Notes: generated by a model not told the origin, from the letters alone. A DNA stretch of 40,741 nucleotides from Halobacteriales archaeon QS_4_62_28 (GCA_003021685.1 PXRO01000025.1:1-40741); one strand, 5' to 3'; numbered from the stretch's first letter, positions 8,021-16,719 are shown. Translations and numbers: made by a program.

Positions 8021-8518
8021 ATGTCGGCGTCGCCAACCGACGCTAGCGACGACACCGTTGGTGACCCGGAAGCGATCATCGAGAATCTCGACAGGCCGGT
8101 CCTGCTGTTCGACGGCGTCTGCAATCTCTGTAACGGTATCGTTCGATTCGTGATCCGGTTCGACGCGAGCGGGGAGTTCCTGTTCGCGCCGCTCCAGTCG
8201 GATGTTGGCCAGGCGCTTCTGGATCGCCACGGACTGCCGACTGATGACTTCGATTCGTTCGTGCTCGTCGACGGCGGCGAGTATTACACCAAATCCACGG
8301 CTGCGCTCAAGTCGGCGCGTCGCCTCGACGGCCCGTGGCCGCTGCTCGCTCCCCTGCTCTCTCTTCCCGAGGGTGTTCGCGACGCGGTCTACGATTTCGT
8401 TGCAGACCACCGCTACCAGGTGTTCGGAAAGAAAGACGAGTGTCCAGTCCCAGCCCCAGAGACCCGCGAACGGTTCGCTGATCGACGACTGGATTATACC
8501 GGTGGACGGAAGCGATGA
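8021..8518 (+). CDS. DCC-family thiol-disulfide oxidoreductase (DUF393)
   Basis: A 165-residue cytoplasmic protein. The defining motif DGVCNLCN (31-38) carries a CxxC pair, C34 and C37, in a thioredoxin-like fold. Downstream YTKSTAALKSARRLDGPW and the DECPVPAPETRERF ending also fit the family. The first ~24 residues are acidic and probably disordered. The family is assumed to do dithiol-disulfide exchange; no substrate is known. The gene starts 4 bases after pdxS ends, so it is likely in the same operon. A link to B6 metabolism is only suggested by position. Confidence 0.88.
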   Translation: MSASPTDASDDTVGDPEAIIENLDRPVLLFDGVCNLCNGIVRFVIRFDASGEFLFAPLQSDVGQALLDRHGLPTDDFDSFVLVDGGEYYTKSTAALKSARRLDGPWPLLAPLLSLPEGVRDAVYDFVADHRYQVFGKKDECPVPAPETRERFADRRLDYTGGRKR

Positions 8519-8542
8519 GCAGATTGGCGGTTGTCCACCGTC

Positions 8543-8578
8543 GTCACGTGTCGCCGGCCAGGATGTCACGTGTTGCCG
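8543..8578. repeat. Paired 14-bp direct repeats containing CACGTG, upstream of mscS
   Basis: GTCACGTGTCGCCG (8543-8556) and GTCACGTGTTGCCG (8565-8578) differ by one base and start 22 bases apart, about two helical turns. Each contains the palindrome CACGTG. They sit 60-95 bases before mscS and resemble paired regulator sites. Confidence 0.4.
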
Positions 8579-8637
8579 CGCCAGCACATCCGGGAGTAAG
8601 GGGAACCCTGAAGCCGCTGTAACTCGCTTCTGGACAT

Positions 8638-9885
8638 ATGCAGGGGACGGCGACCCCAACGGGGACACAGACCGGTGCATCGACACTGTTCGAGCAGGGT
8701 CGACGGATACTCGAAGAACTGACGACTGTCCAGGGTCGGGCAGTCATGACTGCCGTTTTGCTCGTCTGTGCGCTACTAGTGGTCTTCGTCATCGCCCCGC
8801 TCGCAGTCCGGCAACTCCGCCAGATTGTCGCCTCGCGGCTGTTCGACGGGCGTGTTGCCGATGGGATCGAACTTCTGGGTGAGTACATCCCGACGACGTT
8901 CTCCGGAATCACGCTCCGGTGCGTCCAGTTTGCCGTTCTCGTCGTGTCAGGGCTGGGGCTGCTGGTCGTCTGGGGACTCGTCGACATCGCCGTGACGACG
9001 GGCCAGTTGATCGTCGCGGCAATTCCCCATCTGGTCAACAGCATCATTACCGTCCTGTTGATAGTATCTGCGTACATCGGCGCGGACCAACTCAAGCGCG
9101 CTATCGACCGGTTCAGCCGCGGGGCAGACAGCGTGACCCAGCATCAGGAGGAGGTGGTGCTCCGGGTCGGCCAACTGGTCCTCTTCGTCGGCGTCGGCGC
9201 GGCGATCCTGACGCTGTGGAGTTTCGACCTCAGCGGATTGCTCGTCGGGGCCGGCTTCCTCGGTATCGTGGTCGGCCTGGCCGCTCGCCAGACGCTCGGA
9301 TCGCTGATCGCCGGGTTCGTGCTGATGTTCTCCCGGCCGTTCAAGGTCGGAGACTGGATCCAGGTCGACGACCGGGAAGGCATCGTCACCAATATCACCA
9401 TCTTCAACACCAGACTTCAGAACTTCGACGGCGAAACGGTCGTCCTCCCCAACGACAAGGTCAGCGACGAGTCGCTCACGAATCGGAGTGACAACGGTCG
9501 CTTGCGGTTGCGAACCGACGTTGGCATCGACTACGAAGCGGATATCGACCGTGCGGAGGCGGCCGTACTGTCGGCAATCGAGGCCGTCGATATCGTCGAA
9601 GAGTCCCCGGCACCCAAGATCATCCCAAAGGCGTTTGGCGACTCCTCGGTCGTCCTGGAACTGCGCTACTGGATCGAACACCCGAGTCCGCCCCGGAAGT
9701 GGCGTGCAGTGGGAGGCGTCGTCACGAACGTCAAGGACGCCCTCGACGAGGCCGAGATCACGATTCCGTTCCCACAGCGGGAACTCTCCGCGCGTGAGGG
9801 AACCGCCACGGCGCTCCGTGAAACGATGGGAGACGGACAGACCGAAGCGGGCGAGGATCTGAGTGAGTCACAGGCGACAGATTAG
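8638..9885 (+). CDS. MscS-family mechanosensitive channel
   Basis: A 415-residue membrane protein that should open under membrane tension to release solutes after osmotic downshift. Hydrophobic segments lie at about 37-60, 90-118, 125-148, 175-198 and 203-240. The pore-lining helix and start of the beta domain are recognisable in GAGFLGIVVGLAARQTLGSLIAGFVLMFSRPFKVGDWI. The beta domain continues with TNITIFNTRLQNFDGETVVLPNDKV, followed by the alpha/beta C-terminal domain and an acidic tail. Two CACGTG-containing repeats lie upstream. Its stop overlaps the stop of the convergent small membrane protein. Confidence 0.93.
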   Translation: MQGTATPTGTQTGASTLFEQGRRILEELTTVQGRAVMTAVLLVCALLVVFVIAPLAVRQLRQIVASRLFDGRVADGIELLGEYIPTTFSGITLRCVQFAVLVVSGLGLLVVWGLVDIAVTTGQLIVAAIPHLVNSIITVLLIVSAYIGADQLKRAIDRFSRGADSVTQHQEEVVLRVGQLVLFVGVGAAILTLWSFDLSGLLVGAGFLGIVVGLAARQTLGSLIAGFVLMFSRPFKVGDWIQVDDREGIVTNITIFNTRLQNFDGETVVLPNDKVSDESLTNRSDNGRLRLRTDVGIDYEADIDRAEAAVLSAIEAVDIVEESPAPKIIPKAFGDSSVVLELRYWIEHPSPPRKWRAVGGVVTNVKDALDEAEITIPFPQRELSAREGTATALRETMGDGQTEAGEDLSESQATD

Positions 9886-10193
9886 TCGAGCAGACCGGAG
9901 ACGAGCAGGCCCGCCCCGTAGAGCCACGTGCCGGCGAGGACGCCCAGGACGCCGACGTGAAAGAGCCAGCCGATGTCAGTCGGTGCGCCCAGCGGGCCGC
10001 TGGCGGCCGTGATCACAGTGTCGATTCCCGTCCCGAGCGTCGGGGCAAACAGGACGATTGCAAGTCCGGTCCCAACTGTAAGGGGGAGCGCCATCGCGGT
10101 CAGTGCGAAGCCGAGACGGAGCGCGGGGGCGGCGAGACTGGCGGGTGACGGGCCATCAGCGTGCGCCGAGCGGTCGGACTGGCCGCGTGCCAT
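9882..10193 (-). CDS. Small two-helix membrane protein
   Basis: A 103-residue protein, beginning with a hydrophilic ~25-residue segment (MARGQSDRSAHADGPSP) followed by hydrophobic stretches at about 28-52 and 75-100. I do not recognise a family. The ATG at 10193 is preferred because a TATA-like CTTATG with an upstream T-rich element lies about 30 bases before it; an upstream GTG would add five residues. The stop codon (9882-9884) overlaps the mscS stop in convergent orientation. It is divergent only from non-coding sequence. No role can be assigned. Confidence 0.6.
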   Translation of the reverse strand: MARGQSDRSAHADGPSPASLAAPALRLGFALTAMALPLTVGTGLAIVLFAPTLGTGIDTVITAASGPLGAPTDIGWLFHVGVLGVLAGTWLYGAGLLVSGLLD

Positions 10194-10279
10194 GAACAGA
10201 CGTGACACAGTCCGAGCGCATAAGTGTCCCCCAAAACTGTAGGGCAGCGAATATCTTCACGGGGTTACAGCCGGCAGTA

Positions 10280-11155
10280 TCAGAACACCGTCGCACCGGC
10301 ACCGATCCGGGTCTGGTACACCTGTGCGTCGACATCGTTGTGTGCGAAGGTTTCCAGCATCGCGGATCCGATGGCTCGCTGGTTGCGCTCGTGACAGGCC
10401 GCGATCACCGTCGGACCGGCCCCGCTGATCGTGACGCCCGTGGCACCGGCATCCAGTGCGGCCGTCCGGACGGCCTCGTAGCCGTCGATCAGTTCGGCCC
10501 GTGCCGGCGTGACCACGGAGTCGTACATTCCCTCACCCACCAGTTCCGGATCGTCGCGGTGCATCCCCGTCGTGAGCATGGCGGCGTCGCCGACAGTCTC
10601 GACGAGTTGCTCGACGCTTGCCTGCTCGGGGATGACTCGACGTGCGTCTCGCGTCGAGACGACGATATCGGGGAGACAGGCGACCAGGGGGATGCTAGCA
10701 TCGACCTGTGTCACGCCGTCGTCCGTCGCAATGGTGAACCCACCCATGATCGACGGGGCGACGTTATCGTCGTGGGCATCGCCGGAGACGACGGCCTCGC
10801 CCTTGGCTGCGATGGGAACGAGTTTCTCGCGGGTGTGTCCACGGTCGTAGAGGCGATTGAGACCAACAGCAGCCCCAGCAGCGCTCGCGGCCGACGAGCC
10901 GAGCCCCGACGCGGGGCGGATACCCTTATCGATCTCGATGTGGGCGGGGGCGTCCAGTGCGTCGGCGACCGCACCGACTGTGTTTTTTTCGGGGTCTTCC
11001 GGGATGTACTGGCTCCCGGCACCCGTCACCTCGATTGTCGTTTCGTCGGCTTTCGATACACGGACGACATCCGCCGGGCGTTCGAGAGCGACGCCGAACA
11101 CGTCGAACCCGCTCCCGAGATTGGCACTTGTGGCTGGTGCCCGGACGGTAAGCAT
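10280..11155 (-). CDS. thrB: Homoserine kinase
   Basis: A GHMP-superfamily kinase that phosphorylates L-homoserine in the threonine pathway. The protein is 291 residues. The GHMP ATP-binding loop reads PASGLGSSAAS (81-91), the N-terminal APATSANLGSGFDVFGVAL fits ThrB, and the C-terminal GVTISGAGPTVIA matches the family's third motif. The start at MLTVRAP (11155) is chosen because the family begins there; the frame stays open for 59 further residues without similarity. A T-rich TATA-like element lies about 27 bases upstream. It is a single-gene unit, divergent from the FAD oxidoreductase at 11471 across a 315-base gap. Confidence 0.95.
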   Translation of the reverse strand: MLTVRAPATSANLGSGFDVFGVALERPADVVRVSKADETTIEVTGAGSQYIPEDPEKNTVGAVADALDAPAHIEIDKGIRPASGLGSSAASAAGAAVGLNRLYDRGHTREKLVPIAAKGEAVVSGDAHDDNVAPSIMGGFTIATDDGVTQVDASIPLVACLPDIVVSTRDARRVIPEQASVEQLVETVGDAAMLTTGMHRDDPELVGEGMYDSVVTPARAELIDGYEAVRTAALDAGATGVTISGAGPTVIAACHERNQRAIGSAMLETFAHNDVDAQVYQTRIGAGATVF

Positions 11156-11470
11156 GCTACCGAATATCCCCACTGTCGGCAAAAAGGTAGCGGAGTGCGC
11201 GTCACCGCGTCGGCCGGTTCCGCCGCCGAAGCCGAGAAAAGACGGGCATCGTCCACTGTCACAGAGTCTGTCAGTAGGCCACAGGGCGGAGGCGACGTAC
11301 CAGCCGTGCCCGGCGACGCTGGCGTCGGTCACTGGCTATTCCAGGATCGATCTGACGCCGGCCCCACTCTGGGACAGGGTCAGTCGGGGTCCGTACGGTG
11401 CCGTCGCCATGCCGGAGTTCCAGCGATCCGAGACGCAAGGCACATCCCAGTCGACGGAAAACGAACCCGT
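11156..11470. other. 315-base gap between divergent thrB and FAD oxidoreductase
   Basis: It should hold both promoters. A T5 stretch about 27 bases before thrB is the likely TATA region on the minus strand. I see no convincing gene, RNA or repeat here. The frames on either side stay open through it, but without family similarity. Confidence 0.5.
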
Positions 11471-12781
11471 ATGATCGGCGTCGTCGGTGGTGGCATCGCG
11501 GGCCTCGCAGCCGCCTACCGGCTCCAGCAACGCGGCCACGAGGTACAGGTGTTCGAGGCCAGCGAGCAGGTCGGTGGTCTCGCGGCAGTGTACGAGACAG
11601 CAGGTGACCCCCTCGAAAAGTTCTACCACCACCTCTCGAAATCCGAACAGACAATCGTCGAACTGGCCGCGGAACTCGGTCTGGGCGACGCGGTCGAGTG
11701 GCGAATCGGTGAGAACGCTTACTACGTCGACGGCGTCGTCCATCCGATGGACAAACCCTGGGAGATCCTGGCGTTTCCCCACCTGGGCGTCTACGACAAG
11801 TTCCGCCTCGGCATGTTGACTCTCGACATCGACGTTCGGGGCGGCATCCCGAAGTTCGACACCTACGAACGCCTCGAAGACTTCGAGGACGTTCCGATCC
11901 GGGAGTTCGTCGTCGAACACACGACGAACAACGTCTACGAGACGTTCTTCGAACCACTGCTCGAAGCGAAGTTCGGCGAGCGCGCCGAGGATGTCAGCGC
12001 AGCCTGGCTGCTCGGTCGCATCAAGTTTCGGGGCGAACGCGACATCCTCAGAGGCGAGCTGCTCGGCTATCTCGACGGTGGGTTCGGCCAGTTGCTCGAT
12101 GCACTAGTCGATGCTGTCGGGCGCGAGAACATCACCACCGGCGCACGCGTCCGGGAACTGTCGACCAGCGACGGCACCGTCGACTCGCTGGCCGTCACGA
12201 CGGCGGACGGCACCACCGAGCACGCGGTCGATAGGGCTGTCGTCGCCGCGATGCCGAACGTGCTGGAGGCACTGACCGGCTACGAGTGTGCAATCGATTT
12301 TCAGGGCACAATCTGCTCGGTCGTCAGTATGGACGAACCGCTGACAGAAACCTACTGGCTCAACGTCGCCGACGAGGCACCCTTCGGGGCACTGATCGAA
12401 CACACCAACTTCGTGCCCTCAAAGCGGTACGGCGGCGAACACCTCCTCTATATCGCCAAGTACGTCCAGAGCGTCGAGGACCAGTACTGGCGACAGGACA
12501 ACGACGAGATCCGAGAGACGTGGCTGGCCGGCATCGAGGACCTCTTTCCCGACTTCGACCGGTCGAGTGTCAACTGGGTTCAGACGGCCCGCAATCCCCG
12601 GACGGCACCGATCTACGAACGCGGCTATCTGGATATGGTCGTTCCCTACGATCTCGGAAACGAGGTGGCCGAGGGCGTCTATTACGCCGGTATGGCCTCG
12701 CGGGCACAGTACCCCGAGCGCAGTCTCAACGGCGGCGTCGTCGCGGGCTATGCGTGTGCCGACCTGATTGCCGGTGAGTGA
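11471..12781 (+). CDS. NAD(P)/FAD-dependent amine-oxidase-like oxidoreductase
   Basis: A 436-residue flavoprotein of the protoporphyrinogen oxidase/phytoene desaturase/amine oxidase fold. The dinucleotide-binding signature is at the very start (GVVGGGIAGLAAAYRLQQRG, with E34 in VFEASEQVGGLA). A C-terminal FAD contact is in YYAGMASRAQYPERSLNGGVVAG. The start ATG at 11471 gives the usual short lead before the glycine motif; the frame is open far upstream but that stretch lacks similarity. The substrate is not clear. Haloarchaeal relatives are variously annotated as protoporphyrinogen oxidase-like or as sugar- or lipid-modifying flavoenzymes, so only the fold is firm. It appears monocistronic. 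Confidence 0.85.
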   Translation: MIGVVGGGIAGLAAAYRLQQRGHEVQVFEASEQVGGLAAVYETAGDPLEKFYHHLSKSEQTIVELAAELGLGDAVEWRIGENAYYVDGVVHPMDKPWEILAFPHLGVYDKFRLGMLTLDIDVRGGIPKFDTYERLEDFEDVPIREFVVEHTTNNVYETFFEPLLEAKFGERAEDVSAAWLLGRIKFRGERDILRGELLGYLDGGFGQLLDALVDAVGRENITTGARVRELSTSDGTVDSLAVTTADGTTEHAVDRAVVAAMPNVLEALTGYECAIDFQGTICSVVSMDEPLTETYWLNVADEAPFGALIEHTNFVPSKRYGGEHLLYIAKYVQSVEDQYWRQDNDEIRETWLAGIEDLFPDFDRSSVNWVQTARNPRTAPIYERGYLDMVVPYDLGNEVAEGVYYAGMASRAQYPERSLNGGVVAGYACADLIAGE

Positions 12782-12827
12782 ACGGTTCGAAGGGTCCCGA
12801 CGACGGCAGGCAGACCGAGACGAGTGA

Positions 12828-13406
12828 TTAGTCCTCAACGCCGGGGGCCTCGCTCGGATCGATGTCGTCGGGTTCCTCGGTCCCGCCGACGACGATCTCG
12901 CCGTCCTCGGTCTCGACGTACGCATCGTCAGCGAACCCACCCTCGGCGTGGGGGTGGTCGGGGTCGGCGAGTTTCTCGGGCGTCGAAGGTGCCCCGGTGA
13001 CGCCGCTCTCGGGCGCGAACTCGCCAAGCGGATCGTCGATGGTGATGCCGTGAGCCTGGAAGAACTCCTCGTAGCGCTCGTAATGCTCCACGAGTTCGTC
13101 GCTCGGGAACTCCATCATCTCGGTCCAGCCGTGGTTGTAGAAATCGAAGTTCGCCTGGATGTGCGTGATCTCACGGGCCTCGGCCTCGGGATACCCCGCC
13201 TCCAGTGCAGCGACGTAGGTATCCATCGTCGCCTCGAAGAAGTCATCGAGGTGGACGCGCCGTTCGTCGGCGTGAGCCGGATCGGCCTTGTCGGCGAACA
13301 CGTTGGTGTGCAGTCCGACGAGACGGTCGTTGACTTTCTCCCCGATGACCGGCAGTGTCAGCGCCTGCTTCGCGGCGAAGTGCTTGACGTTCTGGCGGAT
13401 CTTCAT
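12828..13406 (-). CDS. DUF6149 family protein
   Basis: A 192-residue haloarchaeal protein of unknown function. The N-terminal MKIRQNVKHFAAKQALTLP and GLHTNVFADKADP segments fit DUF6149 as I remember it. The C-terminal ~60 residues are acidic and low in complexity. The start is set at MKIRQ (13406) because the 25 codons back to the next ATG at 13481 have clearly lower third-position GC than the body, and a TTGAAA element lies about 27-30 bases before 13406. The ATG at 13481 remains possible. There is no signal peptide or convincing membrane helix. It is divergent from the FAD oxidoreductase at 13533. Confidence 0.78.
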   Translation of the reverse strand: MKIRQNVKHFAAKQALTLPVIGEKVNDRLVGLHTNVFADKADPAHADERRVHLDDFFEATMDTYVAALEAGYPEAEAREITHIQANFDFYNHGWTEMMEFPSDELVEHYERYEEFFQAHGITIDDPLGEFAPESGVTGAPSTPEKLADPDHPHAEGGFADDAYVETEDGEIVVGGTEEPDDIDPSEAPGVED

Positions 13407-13532
13407 CGCCAGAGTGTTGGACGCGAGCGGTTTCAACCCCGCGATTGGAGCGAGCGAGACGGGAGCGTCACCGTTTGCCATTCGACGCGGAGATAGCAAT
13501 CCACATTAGGCCCCATATCTAACTTCCTGCGC

Positions 13533-14783
13533 ATGAGCACGTCGCACGTGATAATCGGTGACGGGATTTCTGGATCATCGGCCGCAGAGACGATCCGGGA
13601 AGCCGACCCTGACGCAGAGATCACCGTCATCACGGACGAGGGTGAAGCACTGTACAACCGCATCCTCATCAAGGAATTCGCCAAAGGAAAGCTCCCCGAA
13701 GCACCGATCTCGATCCACGAACCCGAGTGGTACGACGAGCGGAATATCGACCTCGAACTGGACACCCACGTCACAGAGATCGATCCCGACGCCCACGAGG
13801 TACACACCCACGAGGGCACCACCTACGAGTACGACAAATTACTCGTTGCGACCGGTGGCACGCCGTCCCAGTTACCCGTCGACAACGCCGACGCCGACGG
13901 TATCCACCACTTCTGGACCTTTGAGGATGCCAGGGCGATCCGGGAACACTCGGAGGAGGCCGACGACGGCATCATTGTCGGTGCGGGCCTGCTCGGTATC
14001 GACCTCGCCGCGATCTGTGGCGCGCAGGACATCGACGGGAAGTTCCTGATGCGTGGCAACCGCTGGTGGCGCTACGCACTGAGTGTCGACGGCGCAGAGA
14101 TCATCCACGACGCGATGCGCGAGAAGGGCGTCGAACCAGTTCTGAAATCCGGCGTCGATCACTTCGAAGTGGACGACGACGGCCGCGTCGAGGCCGCGGT
14201 CGACCCCGATGGCAACCGCTACGAGGGATCGTTCGCTGGCGTCGCCATCGGCCTGAACTTCAACACGGAGTTCCTCGACGGGTCGGGCGTCGAAACTGAC
14301 GACGGCATCATCGTCGACGAATACATGCAGACCAACGTCGACGACATCTACGCGTCGGGTGACATCACGGAGTTCTACGACACCATCCTCGACGAACGCG
14401 CACAGAACGGTGCGTGGGGCTCTGCAAAAGAGCAAGGCAGCATCGCGGGCGCGAACATGGCCGCAGACGCCGAGCAAGAGGCGTTCCGCTGGGTGTCGAC
14501 GTACTCGATCACGCACTTTGATTTCCCGTTTCTCTCCTTTGGCCACCCGACATTGGGTGACGACGACTGTGAACGCAAATACTCGGACAACGAGTGGCGA
14601 CGACTCACGTTCAAAGACGGCAAACTCATCGGCGGTGTGCTCATCGGAGACCTCTCCCAGCAGTCGAAATTCAAGAAACTCATTCGCGAGAAACGCCCGG
14701 TTGCAGACAAGAAGGAACTGCTCCTTGAGAAAGACGTCGACCTCGAGGAACTCGAAGAGATCGCACCGACACAGGCGGAGTAA
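13533..14783 (+). CDS. Pyridine nucleotide-disulfide-family FAD oxidoreductase
   Basis: A 416-residue cytoplasmic flavoprotein of the rubredoxin/ferredoxin reductase and nitrite reductase (NirB-like) group. The FAD motif near the N-terminus reads VIIGDGISGSSAAETIREA, with Asp in place of the usual middle-position residue. A second dinucleotide motif, for NAD(P)H, is IIVGAGLLGIDLAAI (about 149-163). The second FAD contact is DIYASGDITEF (about 270-281). Cys residues are scarce and there is no CxxxxC redox pair, so it is not thioredoxin reductase-like. The electron acceptor is unknown. It is followed by a T6 run that may end the transcript. Confidence 0.88.
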   Translation: MSTSHVIIGDGISGSSAAETIREADPDAEITVITDEGEALYNRILIKEFAKGKLPEAPISIHEPEWYDERNIDLELDTHVTEIDPDAHEVHTHEGTTYEYDKLLVATGGTPSQLPVDNADADGIHHFWTFEDARAIREHSEEADDGIIVGAGLLGIDLAAICGAQDIDGKFLMRGNRWWRYALSVDGAEIIHDAMREKGVEPVLKSGVDHFEVDDDGRVEAAVDPDGNRYEGSFAGVAIGLNFNTEFLDGSGVETDDGIIVDEYMQTNVDDIYASGDITEFYDTILDERAQNGAWGSAKEQGSIAGANMAADAEQEAFRWVSTYSITHFDFPFLSFGHPTLGDDDCERKYSDNEWRRLTFKDGKLIGGVLIGDLSQQSKFKKLIREKRPVADKKELLLEKDVDLEELEEIAPTQAE

Positions 14784-14819
14784 CGTACGGCCAGCGCCGC
14801 CCGTAGCGGACCGACGGCC

Positions 14820-14825
14820 TTTTTT
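14820..14825 (+). terminator. T6 run after the FAD oxidoreductase
   Basis: Six T follow GACGGCC, 37 bases after the stop at 14783. The run also lies 24-29 bases before the ATG at 14849, so it may double as the TATA region of the next gene. Confidence 0.45.
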
Positions 14826-14848
14826 CCGGTGACTGCCGATTCACGAGC

Positions 14849-15262
14849 ATGGATGGCGGCAGCGGCGACATGACACTCGCGGTCGAGCTGGCGGCGCTCA
14901 AGCGACTCGCACACCCGGACGCGGTCTTTTCAGACGCGCGCCAGTGGTCGGAGTACGTGGGTGTCATCTCCGAGAAACCGACATACGTAGTGACGAACTT
15001 CTGTCGAAAGCACCGAATCAGGCAGGACTTCTTCTCGGGCCCCCGGGGCCGCGAGGAGAGTCTGACCAACGTCAAACAGCAGTTTGACACGGGCCGACAC
15101 GTCTTCGTCGGCACCAGTGAGGGAGACGAGGCACTCGCCGAGTCGGTCGGCTGGGAGTACCTTCCAGTCGGGGACGCGGCCGAAGCGGCCGGCTGGGAGC
15201 TGGGCGAGCCCGAACCGCCGTCGTCAGTTGAACAGGACGACGACCGGGACGACTGGCCCTGA
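14849..15262 (+). CDS. DUF7124 domain protein
   Basis: A 137-residue haloarchaeal protein. The body DMTLAVELAALKRLAHPDAVF, then SEYVGVISEKPTYVVTNFCRKHRIRQDFFSGPRG and FDTGRHVFVGT fit a widely conserved haloarchaeal family that I know as DUF7124. The function is unknown. The C-terminal tail is acidic. The TATA region is probably the T-run at 14820-14825. It is a single gene, followed by a cloverleaf-like palindrome. Confidence 0.85.
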   Translation: MDGGSGDMTLAVELAALKRLAHPDAVFSDARQWSEYVGVISEKPTYVVTNFCRKHRIRQDFFSGPRGREESLTNVKQQFDTGRHVFVGTSEGDEALAESVGWEYLPVGDAAEAAGWELGEPEPPSSVEQDDDRDDWP

Positions 15263-15307
15263 TCGCGGGCCCACAGCGCCGACCTCTACAGGCGGAGCAG
15301 GCCGAGT

Positions 15308-15384
15308 GCCTCGGGGTCGTTCAGAAATCGAAGATTTCCGTGATGACGAAACGCGCAGCGTTTCGAACCACTTGACCCCGAGGC
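15308..15384. repeat. 77-bp cloverleaf-like palindromic element
   Basis: An 11-bp perfect outer stem (GCCTCGGGGTC 15308-15318, GACCCCGAGGC 15374-15384) encloses two hairpins: GAAATC/GATTTC (15324-15338) and the 8-bp CGAAACGC-GCA-GCGTTTCG (15347-15365). The blocks CGTGATGACGAAA and TTTCGAACCAC around the second hairpin recur in reverse orientation near the window end (about 40697-40734) with different but still paired stem bases. It could be a structured RNA, a MITE-like repeat or a terminator. Confidence 0.7.
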
Positions 15385-15441
15385 GGTTCACTCACACGCT
15401 GAGCGGTTACCGTTAAGTAATCGTCACAGCAACCGAATTAT

Positions 15442-16062
15442 ATGCAGATCGACAGTGTCGCAATATACGATGGCTTCCGGACCCGACTGCACAACGGTGC
15501 GTACGGACGCTGGTTCGGTCGGTACTTCGTCGCCGCGATCAGTATCTTCCTGTTCGGTGCCGTCGTCGGGGGCGTCCTTGAGTTGACCACCGACCAGGCC
15601 GCGTTCGCCAGTTTCTCCCAGAGCATGGGTGGATCGATCTATCCTGACCGGCTGACGGTCGTGACGATCCTCGTCAACAACCTCCTCGCCGTCGGCGTCA
15701 CGGCCCTGGGACTGGTGTCGTTCGGCGTCATTGCGGCTCTCTCGTTGCTGTTTAACGGCTTCATCATCGGCCTCGTCGTCGCCGGAGCAGCGACAGACGG
15801 CGAAGTGGTCGAAGCGCTGGCACTGATCCTGCCCCACGGCGTACTCGAGCTATCGATGTTCTGGCTCGTCGCCGCCGTCTCCTTCCGGGTAACCCATCGG
15901 TTCGTGAACTACCTCCGGCGGATCGACGAGACGCCGATCACTCGCCAGGAACTGTTCGAAATCGGGACGCTACTGGTTCTGGCGTCGGTCGGCATCGCGG
16001 TGGCGGCCTGGATCGAGGCCACGCTGACAGAACCGATCGCAAAAGCGCTTGTCGGGGTGTAG
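15442..16062 (+). CDS. SpoIIM (DUF95) family membrane protein
   Basis: A 206-residue integral membrane protein with about five hydrophobic helices (26-48, 70-95, 97-117, 130-148, 170-190). Signatures of the stage II sporulation protein M family are FLFGAVVGG, the polar-hydrophobic NNLLAVGV and FNGFIIGLVV, and a conserved LPHGVLELSMF with His and Glu in the membrane. Archaea do not sporulate. The family's role here is unknown and may concern membrane or wall remodelling. A TTAAGTAA box about 24-31 bases before the ATG supports a leaderless transcript. Its stop is 6 bases from the end of a convergent Yip1 gene. Confidence 0.9.
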   Translation: MQIDSVAIYDGFRTRLHNGAYGRWFGRYFVAAISIFLFGAVVGGVLELTTDQAAFASFSQSMGGSIYPDRLTVVTILVNNLLAVGVTALGLVSFGVIAALSLLFNGFIIGLVVAGAATDGEVVEALALILPHGVLELSMFWLVAAVSFRVTHRFVNYLRRIDETPITRQELFEIGTLLVLASVGIAVAAWIEATLTEPIAKALVGV

Positions 16063-16068
16063 GATCGA

Positions 16069-16719
16069 CTATACGAGCGAACTACTAACGAGGCCAAACA
16101 GCGTGAGAAGGATGCTGATGGCGACCGGAACGGCGACGGCGGCGATGGCCTGTCGCCGGGTGACGTTGCGCGCCCGCCGGATGGCGGGGATCCAGATATA
16201 GGCGCTCCAGAGCGTAAAGACGATTCCAAGGACACTCGATACCCGGGTCAGCGTCGCTTGCTGGAGGCGCTGGTTGAACGACTGGAAACCCGCGGGGTCG
16301 GCGGGGATCGAGAGACTCTGCAGGACGACGAGGGTAAGCGCGACGGAGACGACCGCCCCGAGTACCTTCGGCGCGAAGCCCCACCCGACCAGCGCAAATA
16401 GGTCACGGAACTCCCCTTCGCCGTCGAAGAAGTACGTCACGACGACGAAGGCGATTGCGTACAGCAACCACGAAATGAAGGGAACGACGACTGCGAACCC
16501 GGCACCGATCAACGCGCCAAAGAGGAAGACGCCCTGTGCACCGCTTGGAATCGCGGCGCTGAACTTCATGACCGTCGCGCCGGCGGCGACGGCCGACAGG
16601 AGGGCAATCACTGTGACCAGCACTACCGGGCCACCCAGCGATGGGTCGGTACCGTGGCGGTCAAAGAACGTTTCAGGGTCTGTCAACAGCGTCGGGATGT
16701 CCTGGAGGGCTGATGCCAT
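16069..16719 (-). CDS. Yip1-family membrane protein
   Basis: A 216-residue membrane protein with about five hydrophobic helices and a short cytoplasmic N-terminus (MASALQDIPTLLTDPETFFDR) typical of archaeal Yip1 proteins. A central SWLLYAIAFVVVTYFFDGEGEFRDLFALVGWGFAP segment and a C-terminal ARNVTRRQAIAAV loop also match that pattern. The function in archaea is unknown. A TTATATC box about 21-27 bases before the ATG, in minus-strand orientation, marks the promoter. It is convergent with the SpoIIM gene and divergent from DUF5815. Confidence 0.88.
   Translation of the reverse strand: MASALQDIPTLLTDPETFFDRHGTDPSLGGPVVLVTVIALLSAVAAGATVMKFSAAIPSGAQGVFLFGALIGAGFAVVVPFISWLLYAIAFVVVTYFFDGEGEFRDLFALVGWGFAPKVLGAVVSVALTLVVLQSLSIPADPAGFQSFNQRLQQATLTRVSSVLGIVFTLWSAYIWIPAIRRARNVTRRQAIAAVAVPVAISILLTLFGLVSSSLV

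Noticed and set aside
10202..11470. Long in-frame upstream extension of the FAD oxidoreductase
   Set aside because: It is antisense to thrB and has no family similarity; the flavoprotein motif begins directly after the ATG at 11471.
15338..15365. C/D box guide RNA (GTGATGA as box C)
   Set aside because: There is a C-box-like sequence but no CTGA box D at a suitable distance; the segment is better explained by the hairpin.
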